Source: Methylobacterium sp. SyP6R (GTDB taxonomy: Bacteria > Pseudomonadota > Alphaproteobacteria > Rhizobiales > Beijerinckiaceae). From it: DNA of 64,000 nt. The stretch lies in NCBI RefSeq assembly GCF_019216885.1, contig NZ_JAAQRC020000001.1, positions 3,268,501-3,332,500 on the forward strand. Direction: 5' to 3'. Below the pieces are notes generated by a model that had not been told where the DNA came from, ran no database searches, and saw nothing but the letters and a program-made list of their open reading frames with translations. Made by a program: the position numbers and the translations under genes. Positions 35,359 through 47,495 of this stretch are shown here, piece after piece; within the stretch, counting starts at the first letter, position 1, and each line of letters begins with the position of its first letter.

Positions 35359-35984
35359 TGGCGAACGAGGACACGATCCCGGGCTTCCTCGACGCCCTCG
35401 CCAGCGAGCGCCCGACCCCCGGCGGCGGCGGTGCCGCGGCGATCTCCGGCGCCATGGGGGCCGCCCTGGTCTCGATGGTCTGCAACCTCACCATCGGCAA
35501 GAAGAAGTATGCCGAGGTCGAGGCCGAGATGATCGCGACCCGCGACCGTGCCGAAGCCCTGCGGGCCGAACTCACCGGCATGATCGCCGAGGACGTGAAG
35601 GCCTTCGACGCGGTGATGGGCGCCTACGGCCTGCCGAAGGCGAGCGACGACGAGAAGGCGGCCCGCGCGGCCGCCATCCAGGACGCCCTGCGGCTCGCCA
35701 CCGATGTCCCGCTCGCCTGCGCCAAGACCTGCAGGGCGGTGATCGACCTGTGCGAGGGGATCGCCGAGCGCGGCAACCTCAACGTGGTCAGCGATGCCGG
35801 CGTCGCCGTGCTGGCGGCCCAGGCCGGCCTGCGCAGCGCCGCCCTCAACGTCTACGTCAACGCCAAGGCGATCGAGGACCGGACCTTCGCGGAAGGCCGT
35901 CTCGCCGACCTCGCCCGGGCGCTGGACGGCGCCGATGCCCTGACCGAGTGGGTCTACGGGCTGGTGAAGTCGAAGCTGACCTAA
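35358..35984 (+). CDS. fchA: Methenyltetrahydrofolate cyclohydrolase
   Basis: The 208-residue protein belongs to the formiminotransferase-cyclodeaminase family used by methylotrophs as FchA. PGFLDALASERPTPGGGGAA at the start and IGKKKYAEVEAEM, AFDAVMGAYGLPK and ALNVYVNAKAIEDR are typical. It interconverts methenyl-H4F and 10-formyl-H4F and so works next to MtdA and formate-H4F ligase. The ATG overlaps the mtdA stop (TGATG), so the two are translationally coupled. A 13-bp hairpin lies 65 bp after its stop. Confidence 0.95.
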   Translation: MANEDTIPGFLDALASERPTPGGGGAAAISGAMGAALVSMVCNLTIGKKKYAEVEAEMIATRDRAEALRAELTGMIAEDVKAFDAVMGAYGLPKASDDEKAARAAAIQDALRLATDVPLACAKTCRAVIDLCEGIAERGNLNVVSDAGVAVLAAQAGLRSAALNVYVNAKAIEDRTFAEGRLADLARALDGADALTEWVYGLVKSKLT

Positions 35985-36048
35985 GGGTCGGCGCGCCTGG
36001 ATCGGTATCCGGGCGATCATTTGAAGCAACGCAACCGCGCTTTTTGAG

Positions 36049-36077
36049 CCGGGCGCGAGGGACCCCCTCGCGCCCGG
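36049..36077 (+). terminator. Strong hairpin between fchA and mtkA
   Basis: CCGGGCGCGAGGG (36049-36061) pairs perfectly over 13 bp with CCCTCGCGCCCGG (36065-36077) around a 3-nt loop. No T run follows and the operon continues at 36115, so an mRNA-processing or stability element, or a leaky terminator, is more likely than a full stop. Confidence 0.55.
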
Positions 36078-36114
36078 AACGGGAAGCCTTTGCCTGAAAC
36101 GACAGGAGGACGCC

Positions 36115-37284
36115 ATGGACGTGCACGAGTACCAGGCCAAGGAATTGCTCGCGAGCTTCGGCGTGCCGATCCCGAAGGGCGCCGTGGCCTTCAGCCCCGA
36201 CCAGGCGGTCTACGCCGCCACCGAGCTGGGCGGCGCCCACTGGGCGGTGAAGGCGCAGATCCATGCCGGCGCCCGCGGCAAGGCCGGCGGCATCCGGCTC
36301 TGCCGGACCACCCACGAGGTGCGCGACGCCGCGACCGACCTGCTCGGCCGCCGCCTCGTCACGCACCAGACCGGCCCCGAGGGCAAGCCGGTGCAGCGGG
36401 TCTATATCGAGACCGCCGACCCGTTCGAGCGCGAGCTCTATCTCGGCATCGTCCTCGACCGGAAGGTCGAGCGGGTGCGGGTCGTCGCCTCCAAGGCCGG
36501 CGGCATGGACATCGAGGAGATCGCCGCGACCGATCCCGACGCGTTGCTGCAAGTGGTGGTGGAGCCCGCGGTCGGCCTCCAGCCCTTCGAGGCGCGGGAA
36601 CTCGCCTTCCAGCTCGGCCTCACCATCAAGCAGGTCGGCGCCGCCGTGAAGACGATCATGAGCGCCTACCGGGCGTTCCGCGATTGCGACGCGGTCATGC
36701 TGGAGATCAATCCGCTGGTCGTGACCCGCGACGACCGGGTGCTGGCGCTCGACGCCAAGATGTCGTTCGACGACAACGCCCTGTTCCGGCGCCGCCAGAT
36801 CGCCGACATGCACGATCCGTCGCAGAGCGACCCGCGCGAGGCCCAGGCCGCCGAGCACAACCTGAACTACATTGGTCTCGACGGCGAGATCGGCTGCATC
36901 GTCAACGGCGCCGGCCTCGCCATGGCGACCATGGACATGATCAAGCACGCGGGCGGCGAGCCGGCGAACTTCCTCGATGTCGGCGGCGGGGCCTCGCCGC
37001 AGCGGGTCGCCACCGCCTTCCGCCTCGTCCTGTCCGATCCGAACGTGCGGGCGATCCTGGTCAACATCTTTGCCGGCATCAACCGCTGCGACTGGATCGC
37101 CGAGGGCGTCGTCCAGGCCGCCCGCGAGGTGAAGATCGGCGTGCCTCTCGTGGTCCGGCTCGCCGGCACAAACGTCGAGGCCGGCAAGGCGATCCTGGAG
37201 AAGAGCGGGCTCGACCTCATCACCGCCGACACCCTGACGGAGGCCGCCGAGAAGGCGGTGGCCGCCATCCGCACCAAGAACTGA
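36115..37284 (+). CDS. mtkA: Malate-CoA ligase (malate thiokinase) beta subunit
   Basis: The 389-residue protein is homologous to succinyl-CoA synthetase beta. It has an N-terminal ATP-grasp domain starting [20 protein letters not shown] with [16 protein letters not shown], then [11 protein letters not shown], and a C-terminal CoA-ligase domain with [13 protein letters not shown] and [16 protein letters not shown]. With MtkB it makes malyl-CoA from malate, ATP and CoA, the step before cleavage by Mcl. The gene order beside mtkB, ppc and mcl distinguishes it from sucC. A Shine-Dalgarno AGGAGG precedes the ATG; mtkB follows after 14 bp. Confidence 0.95.
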   Translation: MDVHEYQAKELLASFGVPIPKGAVAFSPDQAVYAATELGGAHWAVKAQIHAGARGKAGGIRLCRTTHEVRDAATDLLGRRLVTHQTGPEGKPVQRVYIETADPFERELYLGIVLDRKVERVRVVASKAGGMDIEEIAATDPDALLQVVVEPAVGLQPFEARELAFQLGLTIKQVGAAVKTIMSAYRAFRDCDAVMLEINPLVVTRDDRVLALDAKMSFDDNALFRRRQIADMHDPSQSDPREAQAAEHNLNYIGLDGEIGCIVNGAGLAMATMDMIKHAGGEPANFLDVGGGASPQRVATAFRLVLSDPNVRAILVNIFAGINRCDWIAEGVVQAAREVKIGVPLVVRLAGTNVEAGKAILEKSGLDLITADTLTEAAEKAVAAIRTKN

Positions 37285-37298
37285 AGAGGGGACGCCCG

Positions 37299-38198
37299 AT
37301 GAGCATCCTGATCGACGAGAAGACCCGGATCCTGGTCCAGGGCATCACCGGTGACAAGGGTAGCTTCCACGCCCGCGAGATGATCGAGTACGGCTCGAAC
37401 GTCGTCGGCGGCGTCACCCCGGGCAAGGGCGGCCGCACCGAGCACGGCGTGCCGGTCTTCGACACCGTGCGCCAGGCGGTGCAGGAGACCGGCGCGGAGG
37501 CGAGCATCACCTTCGTGGCGCCGCCGTTTGCCGCCGACGCCATCATGGAGGCGGCCGATGCCGGCATCCGGCTGATCTGCTCGATCACCGACGGCATCCC
37601 GGCCCAGGACATGATGCGGGTGAAGCGCTACCTGCGGCGCTACCCGAAGGAGCGCCGGCCAATGGTGGTCGGGCCGAACTGCGCCGGCATCATCTCCCCC
37701 GGCAAGTCGATGCTCGGCATCATGCCCGGCCACATCTACCTCAAGGGCAATATCGGGGTGATCTCCCGCTCCGGCACCCTCGGCTACGAGGCCGCGGCGC
37801 AGATGAAGGCGGTGGGTCTGGGCATCTCGACCTCGGTCGGCATCGGCGGCGACCCGATCAACGGCTCGTCGTTCCTCGACCACCTCGCCCTGTTCGAGGA
37901 CGACCCGGACACAGCGGCGGTGCTGATGATCGGCGAGATCGGTGGTCCGCAGGAGGCCGAGGCCGCGGCCTGGATCCAGGCCAACATGAAGAAGCCGGTG
38001 GTCGGCTTCGTCGCCGGCCTCACGGCGCCGAAGGGCCGCAAGATGGGGCATGCCGGCGCCATCATCTCGGCGGCCGGCGACAGCGCCGGGGAGAAGGCCG
38101 AGATCATGCGCTCCTACGGCCTCACCGTGGCCCCGAGCCCGGGCGCCTTCGGGACCACCATGGCGCAGGTGATGTCCGGGCACCGCAAGGCGGCGTGA
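37299..38198 (+). CDS. mtkB: Malate-CoA ligase (malate thiokinase) alpha subunit
   Basis: The 299-residue protein is a succinyl-CoA synthetase alpha homologue. Its CoA-binding domain has ILVQGITGDKGSFHAREMIEYG and GGVTPGKGGRTEHGVPVFDT. The active-site His251 in GRKMGHAGAIIS is the residue phosphorylated during catalysis. The ATG at 37299 lies 14 bp after mtkA; a longer frame through mtkA was rejected. The gene converts malate to malyl-CoA with MtkA in the cytoplasm. A 269-bp spacer with a family B repeat separates it from ppc. Confidence 0.95.
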   Translation: MSILIDEKTRILVQGITGDKGSFHAREMIEYGSNVVGGVTPGKGGRTEHGVPVFDTVRQAVQETGAEASITFVAPPFAADAIMEAADAGIRLICSITDGIPAQDMMRVKRYLRRYPKERRPMVVGPNCAGIISPGKSMLGIMPGHIYLKGNIGVISRSGTLGYEAAAQMKAVGLGISTSVGIGGDPINGSSFLDHLALFEDDPDTAAVLMIGEIGGPQEAEAAAWIQANMKKPVVGFVAGLTAPKGRKMGHAGAIISAAGDSAGEKAEIMRSYGLTVAPSPGAFGTTMAQVMSGHRKAA

Positions 38199-38238
38199 GC
38201 CAGCTCCTCCCTCGGCCCGCGCTTCGGGCCGTGCGCAT

Positions 38239-38430
38239 TCCTCCTCTCTCCGCGGGCGGGGAGAGGGCTGTGTCCCCGTTCAGGGGACACAGCGAGGCGG
38301 CAGCCGAGGGTGAGGGGGAGGTGCCGGATGAGCCTCCTCCGGAAATACCCCCTCACCCTCGCCCTTCGGGCTTGCCGCTGACCCGACAAGGGGTCAGCAG
38401 CCCTCTCCCCGCCCGGCGGGGAGAGGAGAG
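38239..38430. repeat. Palindromic repeat, family B, between mtkB and ppc
   Basis: The frame words CCGCGGGCGGGGAGAGGG and CTCTCCCCGCCCGGCGGGGA match the other copies. It contains a perfect 11-bp hairpin GCTGTGTCCCC/GGGGACACAGC with loop GTTCA (38267-38293) and an 8-bp hairpin GCTGACCC/GGGTCAGC (38377-38398). The stem sequences differ from those of the sga/hprA copy. Confidence 0.85.
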
Positions 38431-38467
38431 ACTGGCGCACACCCTCGACCCCCACGGGGAGCCCCCG

Positions 38468-41227
<2,760 letters not shown>

Positions 41228-41260
41228 GGTCTTGCCGCCCGGTTGCCGGATGAGGCGCCC

Positions 41261-41460
41261 CTTCTCCTCTCCCCGCGGGCGGGGAGAGGGCCGCTGACCC
41301 CTTGTCGGGTCAGCGGCAAGCCCGAAGGGCGAGGGTGAGGGGGTGTCTCCGGAGGAGTTTCACTCGTCGAGACCCCCTCACCCTCGCTCCGGCTTTCGCC
41401 TCCGCTTGCCGTGTCTCTTGGACAGAGACACGGCCCTCTCCCCGCCCGCGGGGAGAGGGG
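41261..41460. repeat. Palindromic repeat, family B, between ppc and mcl
   Basis: It is framed by CTCTCCCCGCGGGCGGGGAG and its counterpart near 41440. Perfect 11-bp hairpins are GCCGCTGACCC/GGGTCAGCGGC with a 6-nt loop (41290-41317) and GCCGTGTCTCT/AGAGACACGGC with a 5-nt loop (41408-41434). The spacer 41228-41575 has no credible gene. Confidence 0.85.
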
Positions 41461-41575
41461 GAGAGCCCGCGCCTCTCCTTCCCCCTTCCCCCCGCATAGC
41501 CCCACACCCCCCACCTTCCGCCACGTTGCGTCCGTCCGCGACGGACCGCCAAATGATCTCCAGGAGGAAACACGA

Positions 41576-42550
41576 ATGAGCTTCACCCTCGTCCAGCAAG
41601 CCACGCCGCGCCTGCACCGTTCCGAACTGGCGGTGCCGGGCTCCAACCCGACCTTCATGGAGAAGTCGGCCAAGTCCTCGGCCGACGTGATCTTCCTCGA
41701 TCTCGAGGATGCGGTCGCGCCCGACGACAAGGAGCAGGCACGCAAGAACATCGTCCAGGCCCTCAACGAGATCGATTGGGGCACGAAGACGATGATGATC
41801 CGCATCAACGGCCTCGATACCCACTACATGTATCGGGACGTGGTCGACATCGTCGAGGCCTGCCCGCGCCTCGACATGATCCTGATCCCGAAGGTCGGCG
41901 TGCCGCAGGACGTCTACGCCATCGACGTGCTGGTGACGCAGATCGAGCAGGCCAAAAGCCGCGAGAAGAAGCTCGGCTTCGAGGTGCTGATCGAGACGGC
42001 TTTGGGCATGGCCAATGTCGAGGCGATCGCCCAGTCCTCGAAGCGCCTGGAAGCGATGTCCTTCGGCGTCGCCGATTACGCCGCCTCGCTGCGCGCCCGC
42101 TCGACCGTGATCGGCGGCGTCAACCCGGATTACTCGGTGCTCACCGACAAGGACGAGGCGGGCGGGCGCCAGACCCACTGGCAGGATCCGTGGCTGTTTG
42201 CCCAGAACCGCATGCTGGTCGCCTGCCGGGCCTACGGCCTGCGCCCGATCGACGGCCCGTTCGGCGATTTCTCCGATCCGGACGGCTACGTCTCGGCGGC
42301 CCGGCGCTGCGCGGCCCTCGGCTTCGAGGGCAAGTGGGCGATCCACCCCTCGCAGATCGACCTCGCCAACGAGGTGTTCACCCCGAGCGAGGCCGAGGTG
42401 ACCAAGGCCCGCCGCATCCTGGCGGCGATGGAGGAGGCGGCCAAGGCCGGCCGCGGCGCCGTCTCGCTCGACGGGCGGCTCATCGACATCGCGTCGATCC
42501 GCATGGCCGAGGCGCTGATCGGCAAGGCCGACGCCATGGCGAAGGCATAA
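41576..42550 (+). CDS. mcl: Malyl-CoA lyase
   Basis: The 324-residue protein belongs to the HpcH/HpaI-CitE aldolase family and has the length of Methylobacterium malyl-CoA lyase. Key parts are LAVPGSNPTFMEKSAKSSAD, VIFLDLEDAVAPDDK, MIRINGLDTHYMYRD with the substrate Arg, ILIPKVGVPQDVY, FEVLIETALGMAN with a metal-binding Glu, and WAIHPSQIDLAN. It cleaves malyl-CoA to acetyl-CoA and glyoxylate and closes the serine cycle. AGGAGG precedes the ATG at 41576; longer frames read through the repeat. It is the last gene of the operon, and a hairpin follows. Confidence 0.97.
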   Translation: MSFTLVQQATPRLHRSELAVPGSNPTFMEKSAKSSADVIFLDLEDAVAPDDKEQARKNIVQALNEIDWGTKTMMIRINGLDTHYMYRDVVDIVEACPRLDMILIPKVGVPQDVYAIDVLVTQIEQAKSREKKLGFEVLIETALGMANVEAIAQSSKRLEAMSFGVADYAASLRARSTVIGGVNPDYSVLTDKDEAGGRQTHWQDPWLFAQNRMLVACRAYGLRPIDGPFGDFSDPDGYVSAARRCAALGFEGKWAIHPSQIDLANEVFTPSEAEVTKARRILAAMEEAAKAGRGAVSLDGRLIDIASIRMAEALIGKADAMAKA

Positions 42551-42561
42551 CGGGGACCGCG

Positions 42562-42585
42562 AGAGCCGGCCTGCGGGCCGGCTCT
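42562..42585 (+). terminator. Hairpin terminating the serine-cycle operon
   Basis: AGAGCCGGCC and GGCCGGCTCT (42562-42571 and 42576-42585) form a perfect 10-bp stem with a TGCG loop, 11 bp after the mcl stop. Only a short pyrimidine stretch follows. Confidence 0.65.
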
Positions 42586-42963
42586 TCCACGACGGAGAGC
42601 CGACCGCCCTGCATGGGTGATGGGCCAGGCTTGCTCACCGCGCGGACGCGCCGCACGGATCTCGCACACGCTAGAAACAGTCGACTGGCATACGTTCGAC
42701 AGATACCGGTTCGCGCGGCCGCTTAGGCGGCCGTTCACGTGTGTCTCGTACAACTCCCGCTGCGCCGATACTGCCGGAATGAACGGCGCGGGCGATCGGG
42801 AGTTGTGTGTGAGACACGGAGACGCCTCGCGACCCGGCCCTGGACTGGATCGGCTGCGGTCGCCCGACCGCCCTGCGCTGCTCCCGGTCTTCGACGTTGC
42901 TGCATGGCCCGATGGCGCTACTTTTGCACCATCGGACGATGCCCCAGTGGAAGCGTGCAACCG
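42586..42963. other. Gene-free stretch upstream of the RND efflux genes
   Basis: This 378-bp stretch holds no convincing gene. Its main feature is an imperfect inverted repeat, GTGTCTCGTACAACTCCCG (42741-42759) against CGGGAGTTGTGTGTGAGACAC (42797-42817). The outer seven and inner nine bases match exactly. It may be an operator or leader hairpin for the efflux genes. Confidence 0.55.
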
Positions 42964-44169
42964 ATGAGATCAGAACAGGGCGCCGACCCGACGAAACGCC
43001 GGCACGGCGGATGGCTCCTGGCCCTCGCGATCCTGGCCGGCGCCGGCGGCGCCTATGCGTGGCACACCCGCGAGCACGCGGCCGCGGCGAAACCCGCGGC
43101 CCGCGCCCCGGCTGCCGTTCCGGTGACCTTGGCGCGTGTCGAGCAAGGCCCGCTCGCCAAGGAGCTCGGCGGGCTGGGCACGGTGCAGGCCTACAACACC
43201 GTGCAGGTGCGTAGCCGGGTCGACGGCGAGATCCTGAAGATCGGCTTTCGCGAAGGCCAGGTGGTGAAGAAGGGCGACCTCCTCGCCCAGGTCGATCCGC
43301 GCCCCTACCAGGCCGCCCTCGACCAGGCCAAGGCGAAGAAGGCCCAGGACGAGGCCAACGTAAAGAACGCGAAGGCCGACCTGGAGCGCTACACCAAGCT
43401 CGGCGACTACGCCTCGCGCCAGCAGACCGAGACGCAAGGCGCGCAGGTCAACCAGCTCACCGCCCAGATCGCCGGCGACCAGGCGGCGATCGACAACGCG
43501 GCGACGCAGCTCTCCTACGCGACGATCCAGGCGCCGATCGATGGTGTCACCGGCTTCCGGCTGATCGACGTCGGCAACATCGTCAATGCGGCGCAACAGA
43601 CCGCGATCGTCACCATCACCCAGGTCGAGCCGATCTTCGTGGTCTATACCGCCCCCGAGGAGCAGCTCGGCGAGGTGATGCGGGCGCTCGCCGCCGGCCC
43701 GGTCCCGGTCGAGGCCTGGAGCACCGACGGCATGACCCGGCTGTCCGAGGGGCGCCTCGATCTCGTCAACAACCAGGTCGACACCGCCACCGGCACGATC
43801 CGGCTCAAGGCCTCCTTCGCCAACAAGGACCACGCCCTGTGGCCTGGCGTGTCGGTCTCGACGAAGATGCGCACCGGCACGATCCCCGACGCCGTCACGG
43901 TGCCGGACGACGCGGTGCAGCACGGGCCGAAGGGCCTCTACGCCTTCGTGGTCGACGACCAGAACCACGCCCACATGCAGCCGATCGCCGTCGGCCGCGC
44001 CACCGACGGCCGCACCCAGGTGACCAAGGGGCTGACGCCCGGCCAGACGGTCGTCTGGCGCGGCCAGTCGCGGGTGCAGGAGGGGGCGCTGGTCGCCGAG
44101 GCGAAGCCCGCGGGTCCCGCGGCCCATTCGGCGGACAACGCCGCCCTGGCGTCGAGCGAGGCGCGCTGA
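42964..44169 (+). CDS. RND efflux periplasmic adaptor (membrane fusion protein)
   Basis: The 401-residue product is an HlyD/AcrA-type adaptor. It has a single N-terminal membrane anchor (WLLALAILAGAGGAYAW near residues 17-33), the lipoyl-like segment VRSRVDGEILKIGFREGQVVKKGDLLAQVD, an alpha-helical hairpin rich in Gln/Ala/Lys around residues 110-190, and the barrel segment TIQAPIDGVTGFRLIDVGNIV. It links the inner-membrane pump to an outer-membrane channel. No lipobox is present, so it is anchored by the helix. The pump gene starts 1 bp after its stop. The substrate is unknown and no regulator or outer-membrane channel gene is adjacent. The start at 42964 replaces a longer frame through the spacer. 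Confidence 0.92.
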   Translation: MRSEQGADPTKRRHGGWLLALAILAGAGGAYAWHTREHAAAAKPAARAPAAVPVTLARVEQGPLAKELGGLGTVQAYNTVQVRSRVDGEILKIGFREGQVVKKGDLLAQVDPRPYQAALDQAKAKKAQDEANVKNAKADLERYTKLGDYASRQQTETQGAQVNQLTAQIAGDQAAIDNAATQLSYATIQAPIDGVTGFRLIDVGNIVNAAQQTAIVTITQVEPIFVVYTAPEEQLGEVMRALAAGPVPVEAWSTDGMTRLSEGRLDLVNNQVDTATGTIRLKASFANKDHALWPGVSVSTKMRTGTIPDAVTVPDDAVQHGPKGLYAFVVDDQNHAHMQPIAVGRATDGRTQVTKGLTPGQTVVWRGQSRVQEGALVAEAKPAGPAAHSADNAALASSEAR

Positions 44170-44170
44170 C

Positions 44171-47100
44171 ATGCAGCTCGGCACCGGGCAGGGGGAGGCC
44201 GCGCGCGGCGGCATCTCCGGCTACTTCATCCGCTTTCCGATCGCGACCTCGCTGATCATGGCCGGGATCCTGTTCATCGGGATCGTGGCCTATCCGCTGC
44301 TCGGCGTCGCGCCCCTGCCGCAGGTCGACTTCCCGACGATCCAGGTTACCGCGCAGCTGCCCGGCGGCAGCCCCGAGACCATGGCCTCGACGGTGGCCCA
44401 ACCGCTGGAACGGCAATTCGCGCAGGTGCCCGGCGTCAGCCAGATGACCTCGACGAGCGCTCTCGGCATCTCGTCGATCACCGTGCAGTTCGACCTCTCC
44501 CGCAACATCGACGGGGCGGCGAACGACATCCAGGCGGCGATCAACGCCGCCGGCGGGCAGCTCCCGAAGAACCTGCCGAGCCCGCCGACCTACCGCAAGG
44601 TGAACCCGGCCGATTCGCCGATCCTGCTGCTCTCGGTCACCTCCGACACCCTGCCGCTGATCGAGGTCGACGACGCCGCCGACGTGCAGCTGGCGCAGCG
44701 CATCAGCCAGGTCTCGGGCGTCGGCCAGGTGCTGATCGGCGGCCAGCAGAAGCCGGCGGTGCGGGTGCAGATCGACCCGGCGAAGCTCGTCGCCAAGGAC
44801 CTGTCGCTCGAGGACGTCCGCAGCCAGCTCTCGATCACCACGGTCAACAGCCCGAAGGGCAGCTTCGACGGCCAGACCCGCAGCTACACGGTCTATGCCA
44901 ACGACCAGCTCACCCGGGCCAAGGACTGGAACGACGTCATCATCGCCTACCGCAACGGCGCCCCCTTGCGGGTCCGCGACATCGGCCAGGCGGTGGCGGG
45001 GCCGGAGGACGTGAAGCAGGCGGCCTGGGCCAACGGCCAGCGCGGCGTGTTCCTGGTCATCTTCAAGCAGCCCGGCGCCAACGTCATCGACACGGTGGAC
45101 CGGATCAAGGCCGAATTGCCCCGCATCACCGCCTCGCTGCCGGCCGGCGTGAAGGTGCAGACGCTCAGCGACCGCACCCAGACCATCCGCGCCTCGGTCG
45201 AGGACGTGCAGTTCACGCTCCTCATCACCATCGCGCTGGTGGTGATGGTGATCTTCGTGTTCCTGCGCTCGCTCTGGGCCACCATCATCCCGAGCGTGAC
45301 GGTGCCGCTGGCGCTGCTCGGCGCCTGCGCGCTGATGTGGATGGCGGGCTACACCCTCGACAACTTGTCGCTGATGGCGCTCACCATCGCGGTCGGCTTC
45401 GTGGTCGACGACGCGATCGTGGTGCTGGAGAACATCGCCCGCTACGTCGAGGAGGGGATGAAGCCGATGCAGGCGGCGCTCAAGGGCGCCGGCGAGATCG
45501 GCTTCACCATCGTGTCGATCTCGGTGTCGCTGATCGCGGTGCTGATCCCGCTGCTGCTCATGGGCGGCATCATCGGCCGGCTGTTCCGCGAATTCGCCGT
45601 CGTGCTGTCGATGACGATCGGCGTCTCGGCCTTCGTGTCGCTGTCGCTGACCCCGATGATGGCCTCGCGCTTCCTCAAGGAGCACAAAGCCGAGCATCAC
45701 GGGCGCCTCTACCGCTGGAGCGAGCGCGTCTTCGACGGGATGCTGTCGGCTTACGAATCCGCCCTCGACGTGGCGCTCCGCCACCATGTCGTGACGTTCC
45801 TGACCTTCCTCGGCACGCTGGCGCTCACCGGCTACCTGTTCGTGGTGATCCCGAAGGGCTTCTTCCCGCAGCAGGATACGGGCCTGATCGTCGGCATCAC
45901 GGAAGGCGGGCAGGACATCTCGTTTGCCGCCATGGAGGACCGTCAGCGGGCGGTCGGCGCGGTGATCCAGGCCGATCCGGATGTCGCGAGCATCGCGATG
46001 TCGATCGGCGGCAGCGGCCAGGCGCTCAATTCCGGCCGGATGTTCATCACGCTCAAACCCCGGGACGATCGCGAGGCCAACGCCTTCCAAATCATCGACC
46101 GCTTGCGGCCGAAGCTCGCGAAGCTCGAGGGCGTGAAGGTCTTCCTCCAGGCCTCGCAGGACGTACGCACCGGCGGGCGCGCCTCGCGCACCCAGTTCGA
46201 GTACACGCTGCAGGACCCGAACCTCGACGAGCTCAACACCTGGTCGCCGCGCCTGCTCGACAAGCTGAAGACGCTGCCGGAACTGCGCGACGTCGCCACC
46301 GACCAGCAGACCGACGGCACGACGTTGACGCTCACGATCAACCGCGATGCCGCCTCGCGCTACGGCATCACCCCGCAACTCATCGACGACACGCTCTACG
46401 ACGCGATCGGGCAGCGCCAGGTAGCGCAGTACTTCACCCAGCTCAACAGCTACCACGTCGTCATGGAGATCCTGCCGGCGCTCCAGGGCAATCCGGACAG
46501 CTTGCACAACATCTACGTGAAGTCCCCGACCACCGGCGGGCAAGTGCCGCTTGCCGCCTTCGCGACCTGGACCACGGTACCGGTGCGCCCGCTCTCGATC
46601 AGCCACCAGGGCCAGTTTCCGGCGGTGACGATCAGCTTCAATCTGGCGCCGAACGTCGCCCTCGGCCAGGCGACGGCGGCGATCGACAAGGCGGCCCGGG
46701 ATCTCGGCATTCCGGCGACGCTCGCGACCGGCTTCCAGGGCACCGCGCAGGCCTTCCAGCAATCGCTCTCGACGGTGCCGCTCCTCATCGTCGCCGCCCT
46801 GGTGGTGGTCTACCTGATCCTCGGCATCCTCTACGAGAGCTACATCCACCCGCTGACGATCCTCTCGACCCTGCCCTCGGCCGGCGTCGGCGCGCTCGCG
46901 ATGCTGCTGTGGTTCGGCTACGATTTCAGCCTGATCGCCTTGATCGGCATCATCCTGTTGATCGGCATCGTGAAGAAGAACGGCATCATGCTGGTCGATT
47001 TCGCGATCGTCGCCGAACGCACCGAGGGGATCGGCCCCGAGGAGGCGATCCGCAAGGCGGCCTTGTTGCGCTTCCGCCCGATCCTGATGACCACGATGGC

Positions 47101-47353
47101 GGCGCTGCTCGGCGGCATTCCGCTGATGTTCGGCACCGGCACCGGCTCGGAGATTCGCCAGCCGCTCGGCTACGCCATGGTCGGCGGCCTCGCGGTGAGC
47201 CAGGTGCTGACGCTGTTCACCACGCCGGTGATCTACATCTACCTCGACAAGCTCGCGACGTGGCTGTCCGGCGGCTCGCACGGGGCGGAGGTGAAGGACG
47301 ACGCGCCGGAGGAGGGGGAGGCGCCGTCGCGGTTGCGGGAGGCGGCGGAATAG
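44171..47353 (+). CDS. RND multidrug efflux pump, inner-membrane subunit
   Basis: The 1060-residue product is a full HAE1-type RND transporter of the MdtBC/AcrB group. It has 12 predicted membrane segments and two large periplasmic loops. FPIATSLIMAGILFIGIVAY is TM1, FPTIQVTAQLPGGSPETM opens the first porter domain, and GFVVDDAIVVLENIARYVEEG in TM4 carries the proton-relay Asp413-Asp414. Symmetric second-half motifs are LIGIVKKNGIMLVDFA and GTGTGSEIRQPLGYAMVGGL. It exchanges protons for drugs or organic solvents as a trimer with the adaptor. The cargo cannot be predicted. The gene is followed by an AT-rich accessory patch. Confidence 0.95.
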   Translation: MQLGTGQGEAARGGISGYFIRFPIATSLIMAGILFIGIVAYPLLGVAPLPQVDFPTIQVTAQLPGGSPETMASTVAQPLERQFAQVPGVSQMTSTSALGISSITVQFDLSRNIDGAANDIQAAINAAGGQLPKNLPSPPTYRKVNPADSPILLLSVTSDTLPLIEVDDAADVQLAQRISQVSGVGQVLIGGQQKPAVRVQIDPAKLVAKDLSLEDVRSQLSITTVNSPKGSFDGQTRSYTVYANDQLTRAKDWNDVIIAYRNGAPLRVRDIGQAVAGPEDVKQAAWANGQRGVFLVIFKQPGANVIDTVDRIKAELPRITASLPAGVKVQTLSDRTQTIRASVEDVQFTLLITIALVVMVIFVFLRSLWATIIPSVTVPLALLGACALMWMAGYTLDNLSLMALTIAVGFVVDDAIVVLENIARYVEEGMKPMQAALKGAGEIGFTIVSISVSLIAVLIPLLLMGGIIGRLFREFAVVLSMTIGVSAFVSLSLTPMMASRFLKEHKAEHHGRLYRWSERVFDGMLSAYESALDVALRHHVVTFLTFLGTLALTGYLFVVIPKGFFPQQDTGLIVGITEGGQDISFAAMEDRQRAVGAVIQADPDVASIAMSIGGSGQALNSGRMFITLKPRDDREANAFQIIDRLRPKLAKLEGVKVFLQASQDVRTGGRASRTQFEYTLQDPNLDELNTWSPRLLDKLKTLPELRDVATDQQTDGTTLTLTINRDAASRYGITPQLIDDTLYDAIGQRQVAQYFTQLNSYHVVMEILPALQGNPDSLHNIYVKSPTTGGQVPLAAFATWTTVPVRPLSISHQGQFPAVTISFNLAPNVALGQATAAIDKAARDLGIPATLATGFQGTAQAFQQSLSTVPLLIVAALVVVYLILGILYESYIHPLTILSTLPSAGVGALAMLLWFGYDFSLIALIGIILLIGIVKKNGIMLVDFAIVAERTEGIGPEEAIRKAALLRFRPILMTTMAALLGGIPLMFGTGTGSEIRQPLGYAMVGGLAVSQVLTLFTTPVIYIYLDKLATWLSGGSHGAEVKDDAPEEGEAPSRLREAAE

Positions 47354-47495
47354 GGAGCCGTCTTCCGTGCAGACGGTCACACTCAGCTCGGGCTCTAGAG
47401 CTTTTTTCCGACAAAGCGGATGTTATTTCGTCGAAAAAATAAAATCGAGTTATTATTCGATAGCTTTGTTAGATTTCAATAGATTCATATGTTAG

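Noticed and set aside
36115..38198. Succinyl-CoA synthetase sucCD
   Set aside because: The homology is real, but position within the sga-to-mcl operon identifies the pair as malate thiokinase.
42617..42967. A 116-residue frame between mcl and the efflux adaptor
   Set aside because: It spans the inverted repeat and overlaps the adaptor start; no ribosome-binding site or domain was seen.
43895..47380. A 1161-residue open frame antisense to the RND adaptor and pump genes
   Set aside because: It is His/Arg/Asp-rich with no domain and mirrors the codon positions of the pump gene. Very high G+C removes stop codons from antisense frames here.
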